Shown here piece after piece: positions 31,536-43,880 of a DNA stretch of 64,000 nucleotides (its first letter is position 1; each line of letters starts with the position of its first letter). The position numbers and the translations under genes were made by a program. The notes beneath the pieces were generated by a model that saw nothing but the letters and a program-made list of their open reading frames with translations, ran no database searches and had not been told where the DNA came from. Source of the stretch: Piezodorus guildinii (Eukaryota > Arthropoda > Insecta > Hemiptera > Pentatomidae); contig CM041294.1 of assembly GCA_023052935.1 (NCBI GenBank), positions 101,253,616 through 101,317,615 of the forward strand, written 5' to 3'.

Positions 31536-31886
31536 TGTTAAGTGTTTTAGAATTAGTAAAGCGCGATAAAAAAAAAAAATAAATAAATTGAAATTTCGCT
31601 TATATATACGCTTGTAACTACGTTATTTTAGAAGATATAAAAAAAATTCACTACTGTTTTTTAACCAAAATAATTATATAAAAGAGAAAAAATTTCGAAT
31701 TTGGTATACAACCAGCTTAGATATTGCGTTTTGAAATCAGTGGTAGTGTTAATGATATGATGCTTTGAATTATTGCTTTTTATATTACTTAATTGCTTAT
31801 CAACAGCCTTATAAACAGTTATACCCCAATATTGTTATTTGGAAATAATAAACCATTGCGTAATAATTTGCAGCGTTTTTTTAATT
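31522..31886 (+). repeat. 1-kb dispersed repeat, right part (split by PLE)
   Basis: It continues the repeat interrupted at 28477. TTGCGTTTTGAAATCAGTGG, TGATGCTTTGAA, AACAGTTATACCCCAATATT and CCATTGCGTAATAATTTGCA match the reverse complement of 42870-43030. Confidence 0.83.
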
Positions 31887-32309
31887 TTTTCGTCGATGAA
31901 CGTTCGAAACTTTAAAAATAAAATGAATTGTTTCGTGATTTTCGGTTTTAGCTGTTATATACCATCCTTCTAACATTATAATGAGGGTAACACCTCTTTT
32001 AAAAATGAAAAAAAAAAAAGTCAAAAGCAAGTAAATTACAGAATGCTTTGTAAAACTCCGAATACTTTTGACACTCTCTGTATATTGACCTCATTTACTC
32101 ATTTTCCTCCTCTCTTAAGTATTAATTAAGTCTATGAAGAACCCGTTAGTAATACAGTAAAATCAGTTATTATACTAAACATACAAAAAAAAAATCTGGT
32201 GCGGGCAACACACGACTTTCACTGACCGCCATTTTTAAAATCAATGAAAGAATTTCAGTGAGCCAATAGACAAGTAGCAGTGTGCTATAAGATGTAATGA
32301 ATAAAGAAA
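31887..32309. other. AT-rich non-coding DNA
   Basis: No gene. The block ACTCCGAATACTTTTGACAC at 32055-32075 looks like a repeat end but has no second copy in the window that I could find. Confidence 0.35.
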
Positions 32310-32475
32310 AATGTTGTAGCAAGGATTAAGTTTCAGTCTTGAAAATGGGGAAACAACCCCGAAACGTCGACTAAGATGGAATAAAAAAAAGGTGTTAAAA
32401 GACTTAGGAAATAAAGTAACTGGATGATGAATGGAAGGTAGTGGGTGCTTTATTGAATGTTCCAATTAAGAAAAC
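32310..32475 (+). mobile_element. Solo PLE terminal-repeat fragment
   Basis: It contains CTTGAAAATGGGG-AAACAA-CCCCGAAACGTC (32338-32368), a perfect 4-bp GGGG/CCCC hairpin followed by GAAACGTCGAC. This is the same arrangement as in the PLE repeats (core-like segment, short stem, GAAACGT). A preceding GACCGCCATTTTT (32224-32236) also recalls the PLE terminus. No RT or endonuclease nearby, so it is a solo or truncated repeat. The overlapping 74-codon minus-strand ORF is spurious. Confidence 0.5.
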
Positions 32476-32639
32476 TTCCACAAAAATTAAAAAAGAAAAG
32501 AAAGAATTTCATAGTTAGAGATAAAAATACGTGAAATTATTAAGGAATTAATCAAATTGAATTTATATAGAAACATGTGTTTTATTAAAAAATTTATTAT
32601 ATTATTATCTTAAATAATCAGTTAGTTTTATCTTCTTCT

Positions 32640-33194
32640 CATCACTCTCCATTAACTTTTAAAAGCTTGTGTATGAGATGATATTTTTTCTAAAATCTTT
32701 AGCTTTCCAACGGTATATCATACATGTATATTACTGCTCTTATGTTCAAAAACGAAAAATTGCATTAGAAAAATATTTTTTCTGTTTTCTCCTTTAGTTG
32801 GGTATCGAATTTATTCAATTTATATATTTACCTGTTTTTCATCAGCGTTACACAAGATAATCTAGTTATTATTATTGAATCCACAACATTAAAGGTACTT
32901 TAGAAGAAGAAAATTTAAAATATCGGCATTTAAGCCCTGTCAGACCATCTTTATCCAAATAAAACTTACATGATATTAGAGCCCATTAAATTTTACATCG
33001 ATGTAGCGAGTTTAATCAAAATCGTCTGAACCGTTTTTGAGAAAATCGAAAAAAGGTGCAAAATGCATGGTATAAAGTGCCTCTTCTGGTAAGCTCATTT
33101 TGATGAAAAAAGTTTTGTCACGTCTCGGGCGTATAGTTGTCTTAAATGTGAAATTTCAGTTTCATAGGACTTACCGTTTCCGCCCGGGAGTTAC

Positions 33195-33226
<32 letters not shown>

Positions 33227-33365
33227 TTTTTGCGGGACTTAGTTATTTGGACTCAGGGGACCCTAAAACGTGTATTTCCGTTTAAAACTGGAATTCGTAA
33301 ATTTTCACGATCGCAATACTTCCCCTTACTATATATGGTCAGTGAAAGTAAAAAAGCACTAAACC
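32640..33365 (+). repeat. MITE-like repeat family M, copy 1
   Basis: Diverged matches in order to 60180-60580, including AGGTACTTTAGAAGAAGAAA, CCCATTAAATTTTACATCGA, GTGCAAAATGCATGGTATAA, a CACACA block, GCGGGACTTAG and GTGTATTTCCG. The left part (TAGCTTTCCAACGGTA) matches 48275-48300. The end, ATATATGGTCAGTGAAAGTA, is a candidate terminal repeat also seen inverted at 44.6 kb and 59.8 kb. No transposase is present, so it is non-autonomous. Confidence 0.6.
33194..33222. repeat. (CA)n microsatellite
   Basis: A perfect CA run inside repeat family M. The paralogous copy at about 60493 has only ACCACACACACGC, so the array has expanded here. Confidence 0.95.
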
Positions 33366-33808
33366 CCATAATCGATTTCCTGTAGTAACAAAACAGACCA
33401 TTAGCGATAGGATCTATAAAATTAATATGTGTTCGAATTTGGAACTAATGACATAACTATAGCAATCCAATTTTAATTGATTGTCCGATGCCTTTAAAGC
33501 AAGTCATAAAATGAATATTACTCTGTTTATCACCTCGCTGATCCCATGTCAACATATGTAACTAGTTCAAAAATAAACCTGTCTCCTATCCCGCTATCCA
33601 AGTTGCAAGTATTTATGAATACTTAATTTGAAAACTTGTTATGCAGACTTTATATTTATGATAAATCGGATTCTCAAAAGGATTACGATATCACAGCTAA
33701 ATTGGATGAATTTCATCATAATCATTATAATCATTTCAACTTCTACAGCTCTATAAATAAATTAATAAACGGCTGTTCGGTGTGAGGGTTCTGCTTGTAG
33801 AGTTTGGC
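33366..33808. other. AT-rich non-coding DNA
   Basis: Nothing recognised. Confidence 0.35.
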
Positions 33809-34117
33809 TCATATGTATCTTTCATGTGCTAACTGAATTCTCCTACTCCAGTCTATCCCGCGCCCTCTCCATGCTTCCTTTACGCTGTCCTCCCAGGAGA
33901 TGCGGGGCCTTCCTCTGGGTCCTTTATAATAGGTCTTCCTGGCACTTCTGTCCGGATCCATCCTAAGGAGATGTCCAAACCACCTCAGTTTGTACTCCTC
34001 TAGAACGGTCTTCGCCGGTTTGACATCGAGGTTAGCACGTATAGTGGCGTTCCGTATCCTACCTCTCAGTGTCTTTCTCTCCATTTTTCGAAGATGCCTT
34101 ATTTTCATGGCCTCCAA
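33809..34117 (-). pseudogene. RTE-like LINE C-terminal fragment
   Basis: A 102-codon open stretch, MEAMKIRHLRKMERKTLRGR, IRNATIRANL, then YKLRWFGHLLRMDPDR, GPRGRPRISWEDSVKEAWRG and RIQLAHERYI. The L.WFGHLxRMD.....K......GRPR.SW.D pattern is the C-terminal signature of RTE-type and related LINEs. The RT domain is missing, so the copy is truncated or the rest was deleted. It differs from the fragments at 10.8 and 62.6 kb and is a third lineage of this group. Confidence 0.82.
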
Positions 34118-34640
34118 ACTAATGAATGGATTTACAAAGCGTAATTTCTCTGCGTATCCTTAGTAATGTAGTGAGGATCCCACATTTGAATATATTATAA
34201 TAAAGGTTTTTTAAAGATAAATTTAGGCTTTAAAATATTAAAATGTAGAAAACGATGTCTTTTAGTAGTATCGGTAAATATCGGATTGTGCGGCAAAACA
34301 CATTTTCTTTAAAGTCTTCAGTTCTGACGACTTTTTATTTTTTCATTTTTAAACAATTAAGAATCACATATACTACAATTGGTCTTGATATAGACTATAG
34401 GAATAATTCTTTGAGATTGCATTAATTTTGGAATAAAACAAAATTAAAGTAAAATTATATTTTAAAAAAATAATAAATATGTATAATAACAATATATATG
34501 AATATTATAAATACAAAATTTAGTAATAAATTAGCATCTCAATCAAACTCATACATATGTACAATAATTACGAATTGTTATATATCTCAATAAATATTCT
34601 GTTAAAATATATAGTAAAAATTTACAAAATGCTGAAGGAA
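34118..34640. other. AT-rich non-coding DNA
   Basis: Nothing recognised. Confidence 0.35.
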
Positions 34641-34745
34641 CCCCGGACAAGACTTATCCAGGCACTTTAGAAAGAAGCAGAACCCGAGAGATCCCAGTGA
34701 ATCTTAGCCGCAGCTATTCCTCCTTCCAAAAAAAAAAAAAAAAAT
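34641..34745 (+). repeat. Possible retroposed 3' end with poly(A)
   Basis: A G+C-richer stretch of about 90 bases (AAGGAACCCCGGACAAGACT ... AGCCGCAGCTATTCCTCC) ends in a pure A run and then AATAATAATAAT. This is the layout of a truncated LINE or SINE end, but I recognise no family. Confidence 0.35.
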
Positions 34746-36800
34746 AATAATAATTTTTTAAACTTGATAATACTTCTTAAAACGTAAGATAAAGAAAATG
34801 CTTTATTTCAACATCATTCTCCTTAAGTACATTGGCTTGCTTTTTTATACACTGCATAATAAATTAGTCTAAATTAGATAAGCATTAAAACTTGTTTTTT
34901 TTTTTTCCTTATATTTTAATTTAAAAACAATTATTATTATTTAATTGCAGTTATTTTAATCGTCATTCTAAATTAATAAAGTAATGCCTCTACACCATTC
35001 TATGGAATTATTACTTATTTATTACATTTAAGGACAAAGTGTACACGATTAAAATTTCTTAAACAAGTAGTGCGATAATTAGGCTATATAAGGGGGAAAA
35101 AAAAAGTGTGAGAATCATTTCTCACCTCCCTTGATTTTTCGTGAATTTTTTAAAATCTTATCTTGGCTAATTCGGTAAACCGTGAAATATTAGTATGTAC
35201 CTTGGATAAACAAAAAAATAGAAAATAAAATAAATCATAAAAAAAAAAAAAAGTATTATATATATATATATATATTATATATTGTATCTTAAAGCTGTAT
35301 TAAAATAAATATGATACATATATGCGATACAGATAAATTTGATCGAAACATAATAAAATGTCATGCATGATACATATTGAACATCCATGCACTGTATTGA
35401 ATATTTTATATAAGAAGGTCTGGCGGCCTATTTTAAAGTTCATCAAGGAACAAGCCCAGTCAGTGTATATTCCAGTAAATGAAGTTCTGAGCTATACACA
35501 AGCGAATAAATTTTGCAATGACCAGAAAATCTCTGGACGTGATGGGTTTATAAAATTTACTTCCTTGCTTAATACTCACGTATAAAGTATTATAGTATCC
35601 AGAATACTCATAGATATAGCGTGGTTAATGAACCCATTTCAATTTATAGACTGAACGTGGGATATAACATAATCCTTTATACCTTCTGTAAAATCTGCTT
35701 TCACTGAATCCTCATAACAGGTTAAAAGCCATTGATGTCGAAGAACAAAATAGATTATCTAGAAAAGCAGTGAAGGGACTTGGAACCTCAAGTACTCTAC
35801 ATCCTAGCCCTAGGCTCTAGGACACTGGACATTCTCTTACAGACTTCCTTATCCGAGGTTTACCAGAATGGAGAGAAAGATGGAGATCTTACATGGAACC
35901 GTAGGATTTATGTGTGACAGTCCAACCAATCGTGCCTGCGTCTTGTGAGGTAACTGATAACATTCACGCTCCAGTTGCCTACAACACCTGCTTCCCATTA
36001 ATAATGAGTCTTGAGGTATTTTTGATCAATGGATATCCTTAATAAGGAGGAAATAAATAGGGCACCTTCTCGGAGGAATAAAATAGTTACTAACTATTCT
36101 GCAATCTTTCAAAACGTTATACTAAAACATAGATGCTAAAATCAAAATATGCTGAAGTTCATTATTTATGAAAACCTAACACATACAAGTCCAGATATAG
36201 TACGCTTATTTGACAATACCGTAAGCGTTTTGCCCAATAGAATCCATTTCGGATATTGATTTTATAATGGATTATGCATTCACCTGGTATAAAGTACTTC
36301 ATTGATCAATTATAACCTACTACATAACATTCGACTACAATTATTTGCATATTTATGGAGAAGATATAGGAAAAAATATTCTGGATTTTCGTCTTCTAAG
36401 AAATGACATACACACAAATATAAGCGTTTACTGGTAATATCCATTTATTTACACGAAAAAGAAATACTTTTAAAGTTAGTCTATCTGTTTTATTATACAT
36501 AACTTCGGAGAGGAGGCAAGAGGAGAAAACTTAGCTTCTACAAATGTACATGTTATTGAATAGAAAAAAGATATTGCGGAATGGATGCTCTCAAAAATTA
36601 AGAAAATGTGTTCAAACAACAAAAAAGCAATCTGGAGAAAAATATCGTGATCAAAATATATTTCATTACATTATATTAACATCTGTTAAGGTTTTATGCA
36701 CATTTAACATTTATTTAATTGTGGTAAATGCTCGAAATTTTATACATGGGTTAATTTTGTTCATTTTAAGTATTTGTTCTCAGCCATTTCCTTGCCTCTT
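34746..36800. other. Mostly AT-rich DNA, unassigned
   Basis: Contains an (AT)n tract near 35258-35275. ORFs of 75 codons (35358-35585) and 90 codons (36544-36816) have no recognisable domain. 35760-36010 is richer in G+C and has LTDFLIRGLPEWRERWRSYM in one frame, suggestive of decayed coding sequence of unknown origin. Confidence 0.3.
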
Positions 36801-37260
36801 TGCTATACCGAACTGATGCCCATTAACGCAGTTTAATCATATCGCTCCGGTACAGAACTGCTTCATTTTTCTGGTAGTCTGCCTGATCCTCGTCTACTTC
36901 TCATCCTTTGTGCTCCGAAATTGAAGTAAGCTGGACCTAAGCGTCTCCCAGCCTTAAACTAGCTTTTTGAACCACCGGATGTTGTTCTCATCAACTAACT
37001 TTGGAAACTCCTCTTCGGTGAGGACGAATATCCCGTAGCTTTAATCATATTGGCTCTTACCGACTTGAAAGAAAAGAGGTCGCGAACACGTCCCCGGCAG
37101 TCTTTGAAACACCACATGAGGAGCAATGACGGTCAACATCCATGCCAAAACTATGGAGTTTAGCTAAGGGTACCCACTTTTTGGGCAGTTGTCCACCGTC
37201 GGCTCCATTCCTCAATTGTAGTGCTCTGCTCTTTGCTGGTCCAAACATTTTTCAAACATT
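36801..37260 (-). other. G+C-richer block with short ORF, unassigned
   Basis: The stretch has a base composition unlike its AT-rich surroundings. A 63-codon minus-strand ORF (37057-37248) contains CSSCGVSKTAGD, a possible zinc-binding pair, without further family evidence. It may be a remnant of a mobile element's coding region. I do not assign a function. Confidence 0.3.
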
Positions 37261-37669
37261 CCTTCTCTACGTATTCGCATAGATCTACAGCAGTTCACAT
37301 CTAAATGTAAAGTGTTTTAAACTTGTTAGATGATTTAGTTATTAGTATCTTATCAAAAATAGTAGTGAATAAAAAATAAAACAATAGAAAACAATGAACA
37401 ATATGTAATGTAAATAGAGTTTTTTTGTTTGTTTTATTCTACTATTTCAATATTTTAAATCTATTTTATATATAAATATACGTTTTCATTTTTCTTACAT
37501 TTCGATTAACTGGTTTTTATCTAGAATGTGTCAGAGGGCCAAATAACTTGATGATAAAATTGTATTAAAAAAGAACCACCGTTAACTACAGTAGTTATAA
37601 TATAGAAATGCTTTTAAAATGTTTTTATGTGTAATAATGTGATTTAATCATTTAGTGTGATTTAACATC
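37261..37669. other. AT-rich non-coding DNA
   Basis: Nothing recognised. Confidence 0.4.
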
Positions 37670-38068
37670 CTATTTCAGAGAAATGTTGTAAAGGAAGCAG
37701 TAAAAGGCAGCTATAAAAACGCACTGTGCTTTGACTAAGCAATAAAGACAGTCGTTATCTGCAAAGAGGTGAACACGATCGGAGGCGAAAACACTAACTG
37801 TACCAGAGCGACGCGGTGCATACGATGCAACTAATTGCAGGGCTGAAGCGCCCGGATGTGCCCCTTCCATTCCTGCGAAGACTGCACAATGAGGCGATCT
37901 GTATGCACTATATGAGTGCAGGGGACATTCCAACCCCAAGTGCACTATTACAGATGCACCCCACTGCTTACCTAACACTGTCTCATCCTTTTCTATTTCG
38001 AACTCTGATGCCAATTTGGAAGTAGCCAGCTCTACCGGAAAGCTGCAAATTGGCTTTCTAAAGTCCAT
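37670..38068 (-). other. 132-codon ORF, unassigned
   Basis: Open on the minus strand for 132 codons, with most of the less AT-rich sequence at 37740-38070. It reads IEKDETVLGKQWGASVIVHL and VFAGMEGAHPGASALQLVAS. A shorter ORF lies on the opposite strand (37816-38025), so the open reading may only reflect base composition. There is no recognised domain, signal peptide or intron evidence. If it is a real exon or a transposon remnant, the sequence alone does not show it. Confidence 0.25.
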
Positions 38069-39560
38069 GTTTATTTTGTTTATTTTACTTCGCTACCGGC
38101 ATGCCAATGAAGGGTTTTCATGTGTCATTAAAATATATGGGGTATGATTATTCTTAATCTCAAAAAAAGCTTCCTCCAAGAGCTCTTATATAATTTACAG
38201 ATGCCCACGCACACTGGCTTTCTGTGGGAAACATGCAAATCCTTCTAATGCAGTTTCGTTCACTTTCTATTCTCTGTTCACTTGTACTCTTCTATCTACA
38301 TGGATGACCATTTAAAGTATTTTATTCTGATGGACCTGTAGCTTTAAGATTTTGTAATGAAATTTGAAGAAATCTGATGTGAAACGTGTTATCCATAACT
38401 TTTGGAAATTGATGTTTTCGCAACACCTTATTCCTAACGGATTATGTCATAGGTAGTTGTTAGGATTTAATAATACGAACGAATAATTCGGGTATTAATA
38501 TATGTTTGTTACTGTTTGTTGAATTTAAACTATTGTAGTTAACAAAAAATTTAACTCATGACGTGATCTACGCGACATGTAAATGTTTCCACTTATTGAT
38601 AACATTAAATGTAAGTAAATTAAAGGTATTCCTTCGCACAAGTTAGTATTCCAACTATCGGTCATGATTAATTATAAATAAATTTATATAGGGGTAAATA
38701 AAGAAGGAAAGAATTTTTTTTCTAAGCCTAGCCTAGACTTGAAAGGACAACAGTTTTGTAATTAATTATCTCCAAGGAATGGTATTTGCAGGATAAATAA
38801 ATCATTTTTCAATTTTTTATAACGAATTATTGGTCATTTACTGTCCCTTTATTAGGCTAGTTCTTGTTATCCACGCTATAAATTACCTCATGTTCTTTTA
38901 TGATTCTCATGTTTTCTTTTCCTTTCTCTTTTTTCTACGTCATAAAGGAATTTATTTAGGAATAAGTTTATTTATTTCTGAGTAATGTTTTCTTCTTAAC
39001 ATATTATGTGATACAAATTAGTATAATATTATAAATATTTTGGTTGGTATAGGCTAAGCGAAGGTTAAAAAACAATGATGAGGGATTTACCTTAAGGTAA
39101 ATAGGTCATAAGTATGTGATAATTTAAAATGTTGTTACTTAATAAAATATTGTTAAAAAATAAATACATAGAAGAATAATCTTATACCCACGTACAATAT
39201 TGATCTTCTATACTAATAAGCGTAATATCCTCATTACAGTTTATTTTTATCTTAAAGTTATTTAACTTTAAAGTTATTTAAATTTAAGTATAATATGTAA
39301 ACGCTAGAATAGTGGTCATGTTACATTTTAAAATGAGGACCACAACAAATATGTAAACAATGTTTTAGATATATATTCATCTTTTTCTTTCTTTCTTCTG
39401 TTTTTCTCGGTGACCTTATTATACCATAAGAAGCACAATAGTAATATATCTTCAGATACACATTTATGATTATATAATCATAAACATATATGCATACTAA
39501 GTAATCGTAGTTATTTATTTAACTTTTTTTTTTTTTTAATAATATTACATATTAAGTTTG
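38069..39560. other. AT-rich non-coding DNA
   Basis: No gene seen. Confidence 0.4.
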
Positions 39561-39584
39561 TATTTCTTTTATGTTTTTGTTTCT

Positions 39585-39690
39585 GTGCCAGACACAAGTC
39601 AAAGTTTTGTACTTTTCTGTTATTCTTAGGGGGCTGAAGGTCTCAGAATAAAATTTACTTTCTTTCTTTCTTTCGTTCTTTATTTCTTTT
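39585..39690 (+). repeat. Possible LINE 3' end with TTTC repeats
   Basis: CAGACACAAGTCAAAGTTTT, GGGGGCTGAAGGTCTCAGAA, then AATAAAATTTACTTTCTTTC and a (TTTC)n tail. A G+C-richer end followed by AATAAA and a simple repeat is typical of LINEs that end in microsatellite tails. The family is not identified. Confidence 0.4.
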
Positions 39691-39823
39691 CAAAGTTATT
39701 TAAATTATTTTCCAGGTAATAAATTAATAATCCATGTTTAAAAGATACGCTCATTTGCGATTTAACTAATTTAATTCAGACGATTTAAATAAAGGAAAAT
39801 AAGTTAATGTATTGTACCAAGCC

Positions 39824-39825
<2 letters not shown>

Positions 39826-39852
<27 letters not shown>
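39826..39852 (+). repeat. Poly(A) tract
   Basis: An uninterrupted run of about 26 A. It could be a retroelement tail, but the sequence before it is not recognised. Confidence 0.7.
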
Positions 39853-39856
<4 letters not shown>

Positions 39857-40439
39857 TCAATAGTGAAAGAGAACTATGAAGTATATTTCATAAATAAAAG
39901 ACACAATGATAGAGCTGTGCAGTAATCGATAATTATTATCGTGGTGGCAGTGGAGGCGTGGAGTTGTTAATACCAAGCAACTGCCATTGTTGGAACATAA
40001 AATAAAAGATTGAATGGGAATCCATTGTGAACCTTGTTTCGCCACAGCTTATTTCATTAGCCATTCTGTCGGCCGGTAGTAAACATTTCCACGTCTGTAC
40101 TCAATGGGTCGCCTCAGTATGTCTTTACTATGTTTTAAGTTACACCCTCAACATTGTTTGTTCATAACAATTATTAGATATAACAATAGCAAAATACTCC
40201 TAAACGGAAAAATTTGTAAGTAAATGGTACTAAGATTATTAAAAGGAGAAAATTCATATAATTTTGCTAAGATATAAAAATCATACTGTAATAAAAAATT
40301 AATCAGAAATACAGGCTAGCCTAAGTGGATTTTTATAACATTTTTTTAATTGTTTCTTAAAAAAAACTATTTAGTAAAAAATTTGAATATATCGGATATA
40401 TCAATAGTAATAGAACAACGAACAACAGCCTGTACCTCT

Positions 40440-40615
40440 ACAACCTGTGAAGGGTCTTGGGCTCAGAGAGGAGTCAGAGATTCGAACTGTTTCTAGGCCT
40501 ATAGCCGTGCAATGAGGTGAATAGGCCGAGATTACTCTGAGCCGCCAGGTTTTCCCCATTTTTGGGTACCCACTTCATAGAGACTGGGTCTACTCCAAGA
40601 GGGTCTCTATATGCT
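40440..40615 (-). repeat. Dispersed repeat, partner of 6.84-7.03 kb
   Basis: It shares GGGTCTTGG, AGATTCGAA, GCCGCCAGGTTTTC and the CTTCATAGAGAC block with the 6.9-kb copy in the same order. On the minus strand ACAGTTCGAATCTCTGACTC has a B-box-like core. The overlapping 91-codon ORF is not supported. Confidence 0.5.
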
Positions 40616-41010
40616 ATTATCATTATTTTTATATTTGTGCCGTTGTAGTTATTGTTGTTATTTTTTAATCTTACTAAAAAATGTTTATACCTGTACAGTA
40701 TGTTCCTTATAAAGTTTGAATAAGTATATGACATCCAGACGTTGAGCAAATTAGAATTTTACGCTTTAAAACCTAGACAAACAAATAAATTTAGTAATTA
40801 AATTAATTAATTGTGATTTATGATATGATAAATTATGTTCCCTTATACAGTGCTTCAGCTTATAAACCTTTGGATGGAAAGGGAACAACTGCAGTACTGT
40901 GAATATATATGTTCTTTATAAAAATATACAGAAAAAGCGTGTATTGTAATTCAGATCTGACATGACATAATTGTATCTACTCCTCAGCCTACCTTTTGGT
41001 CAGTTCAGCG
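40616..41010. other. AT-rich non-coding DNA
   Basis: Nothing recognised. Confidence 0.35.
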
Positions 41011-41150
41011 CATATTTTCCCTTTTCGGACCATACATTTTACGTAAAACCTTATTCTCGAAATCCTCGAGGCGTTGTTTATCTTTCAAACCAATAGGTTC
41101 AACATCCTTCTAGGACCGTCGTCGATAGGTCGAGAAAATAACATTTTTGT
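41011..41150 (-). pseudogene. LINE RT C-terminal remnant
   Basis: The minus strand reads VEPIGLKDKQRLEDFENKVL then RKMYGPKRENMR before a stop. L.xFExKVLRKxYGP is the conserved segment after the RT catalytic core of RTE-type LINEs; the 62.5-kb copy has LRRIYGPVH at the same place. A short, decayed piece. Confidence 0.6.
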
Positions 41151-41691
41151 ACGTTCTAATTTTTACGTTACTTGGCCGAAGCCTCGAATTAAGTCAGCTG
41201 CTGAATTATAACACGCGTTTCCCGCTCTTAAGCGCTACTTTATTCCCTCCTGAATTTTGTTTTTCTATTTAGGTATGATCTTAAATTTCTAAATTTGTCC
41301 TCTTGTTTAAACGCATATCCTGTATATCAATATCACAAAGACTATTATCGTTTCTATTACGAATACTATAAATTTCAACATTTGTTAACCATATATTTTG
41401 AATAAGGAACAGTACTGAAAATAAAATTTCAATCCTAATCATATTTAAGGCGATTAAAATAAACTAAGTTGAAGAAAAGACCAATTTGTCTTCAAAACAA
41501 TAAGAAAAGATAAAACGCTATTAAAAAAAACAACAACAGTAAATTGGTCTTTATTTTTCACGATATGGATCTCTCTTTAATGAAGTTTTGGTTTTTCTTT
41601 TGTCATAAAATGCACTCAACAGCCAAAGGGTAAGTCGCAAATATAAGAAACCCTAATCTAATTTTAAAATTTTGACTATTATTATTATTTT

Positions 41692-41779
41692 ATGTATATA
41701 TTGTATGAATGTGGTCTCATATCACTATTATTATTGTTCATTTTGTAACAAATTGTAATATATCTAAATAAATAAATTA
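41692..41779 (+). mobile_element. Jockey-B 3' UTR fragment
   Basis: ATATTGTATGAATGTGGTCT, CACTATTATTATTGTTCATT and ACAAATTGTAATATATC match the last ~90 bases of Jockey-B at 27.35-27.42 kb. An extreme 5'-truncated insertion (only the UTR end). Confidence 0.8.
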
Positions 41780-42869
41780 TTAGATAAAATAAAAAAATTT
41801 AAATAAATAAAATATTTAATTATATTATATACGGTAATTTATACTAATATGCAGTAACTGACAGTATTTTACCATTATGTGTATAAAATGTATTTGTTAT
41901 TTTTTAAATAGAAGGTAAGTAAGATTAAACATTTTGTAGAAAATTACGACATCAGTAATAATTATTGAAGCTTTTTACTTTGACTATTCTTGTAGTTATG
42001 TTGTAATCTATTCAATTGTTGATGATTGTTCTTGTTTTTTGTTGTGAATTATCAACCCCTAATGTATATAATTCTTTTTTCCCCTGAGGTTCAATTATCC
42101 CTACTTTTTCAATATTTGTCCCAGTTTTTAATTATAGCATAGGTTTATAGAGATTAGGAAAAATAAAAGTTTAATACCTTAACAGTCTGGAATTTTTTTC
42201 TTCTTTTTTTTCTTATTATCTTGTGGGTAATTACTCATTTGAAATTAAAATAACTGATTGTGACATTTTAAAAACAGTTATTTCCTTCTTAGGAAGGCGT
42301 GAATTGTTTCAAATGACTTTATATTTTCTCGTTTACCAAGAATATTTATTACTCTAAAATGGTTAGTCACAATTGCTTTTAAATAGAACTTTTAACCGTC
42401 TAAGAAAAGTTGGTGATCTGTAAAGGAATTAATAGAAGTTTATGAGGCAATAAATGTCTGCGGAAATGACCTAGTCGATTGGAGAATGTTGCTTAGCACT
42501 TTACCATGTGAGTTGAGAAAATGATTGTTGCATGAAGGAATGGACAGCATGAAAGTAAGTAGGCTTATTCTACAAGGGATGAATAATGCAACGATTTGTG
42601 TGATAATGTTTTTTTTTTCTTTTCTTTTTTTTTTTTTTTTTTGCTGAAGCATTATAAAAAAATATACTTGCTAGTTGTGCAGTCATATATTAATAATAAA
42701 CTTGTAAATGATAGCTTGTCATTCAAATACAATCTGAATGACATTAATGTTACGTTTTCTGAATGCAGATCAGAGAAAAAAGAACACTCTACTTTCACGA
42801 CAAGAAGGAGACAGTAATCGATTAATATGTAATAAATTATTATTTGCTTGAAATCAAACTATAGTTAAA
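41780..42869. other. AT-rich non-coding DNA
   Basis: Nothing recognised. The T-rich run at 42607-42641 makes homopolymer ORFs on both strands. Confidence 0.4.
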
Positions 42870-43880
42870 AACGCTGTAAATGATTACATAATGGTTAATT
42901 ATTTCCAAATAACAATATAAGGGCATAACTGTTTATATGGCTGTTGAAAGGCAATTAAGTGATATAAAAAGCACTAACTCAAAGCATCATATCATAAGAC
43001 TACCATTGATTTCAAAACGCAATATCTAACCTAGTTGTTAACCAAATCCAATGATTCTTTTATCATTTAGTCCAAATGAAATGGTACTTCATTTTTTTTT
43101 TCTATTTATTAGGAGAAACGGATTTTTTTTTCTTCGTTATTCGGATTCTACGCATCTTGAAACGTTAGCTATCAAATTTTGAGCAGGAGTATTTTTTTTA
43201 TTTATTTATTTTTTTGGTCGATTACAAAGGTTGATTATTGAGAATAATAAACTACACGCATTTATACAGGACTGCGTTACTGTTTCCTTTTCTTTTCTTT
43301 CGCTTTTCATTCAAATAATTCAAATAAAACTTCCTGATTCCAGAACACCTTACATTTTATCTTTATCATCAATAATAACCGAGTTATCAGGGAATCACAT
43401 CTCTAATAAGTCGTGGCTTGGCCATATAAGATGATGTTTAAAATTTTTTTTTTTCTGATTCTAAAACTCTATACATACTTTTCTCTATCGTCAAAAATAA
43501 CTGAGTTATTAGCGTATTTATGTGTAAAATTTTAATTGTTTTTTTTTTCTTTTTTCTCTTTTATAAAATTATTCTGTTATCGAGTTAAAATAAAATCGAA
43601 ATAGTTATTAAATAAAATACTTTTAATCGGCCGCCATTTTAAAACTAACCAGCAGATATCAACGTCAGGGTGTTAGGATCATCGTTGAATGGACTAGTAT
43701 TTTTGTGGGGAATTTCAAATAAATTGTCCAGTAGTTTCGGATAAATGGCGGACTACCGGATTTTTTTTTATTTGTTATTTGGACTCTACGCATCCTGAAA
43801 CTTAAGCTCTCAAATTTTGAGCAGGGGGAATTTTTTTGATCGATTACAAAGGTTGATTATTGAAAATAATAAACCAAAAG
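42870..43880 (-). repeat. 1-kb dispersed repeat, uninterrupted copy
   Basis: The reverse complement of this segment is collinear with 28035-28477 plus 31522-31886. Its centre (about 43470-43510) reads through the point where the PLE sits in the other copy. The block GGTCGATTACAAAGGTTGATTA occurs twice (about 43217 and 43836), together with the preceding TCTACGCATC..GAAAC, so part of the unit is duplicated inside this copy. No ORF of significance. Confidence 0.85.

Noticed and set aside
33100..33285. 61-codon ORF with His-Thr repeats
   Set aside because: Translation of the (CA)n microsatellite inside repeat family M.
42596..42817. ORFs on both strands with Phe or Lys runs
   Set aside because: Caused by a T-rich homopolymer tract at 42607-42641.
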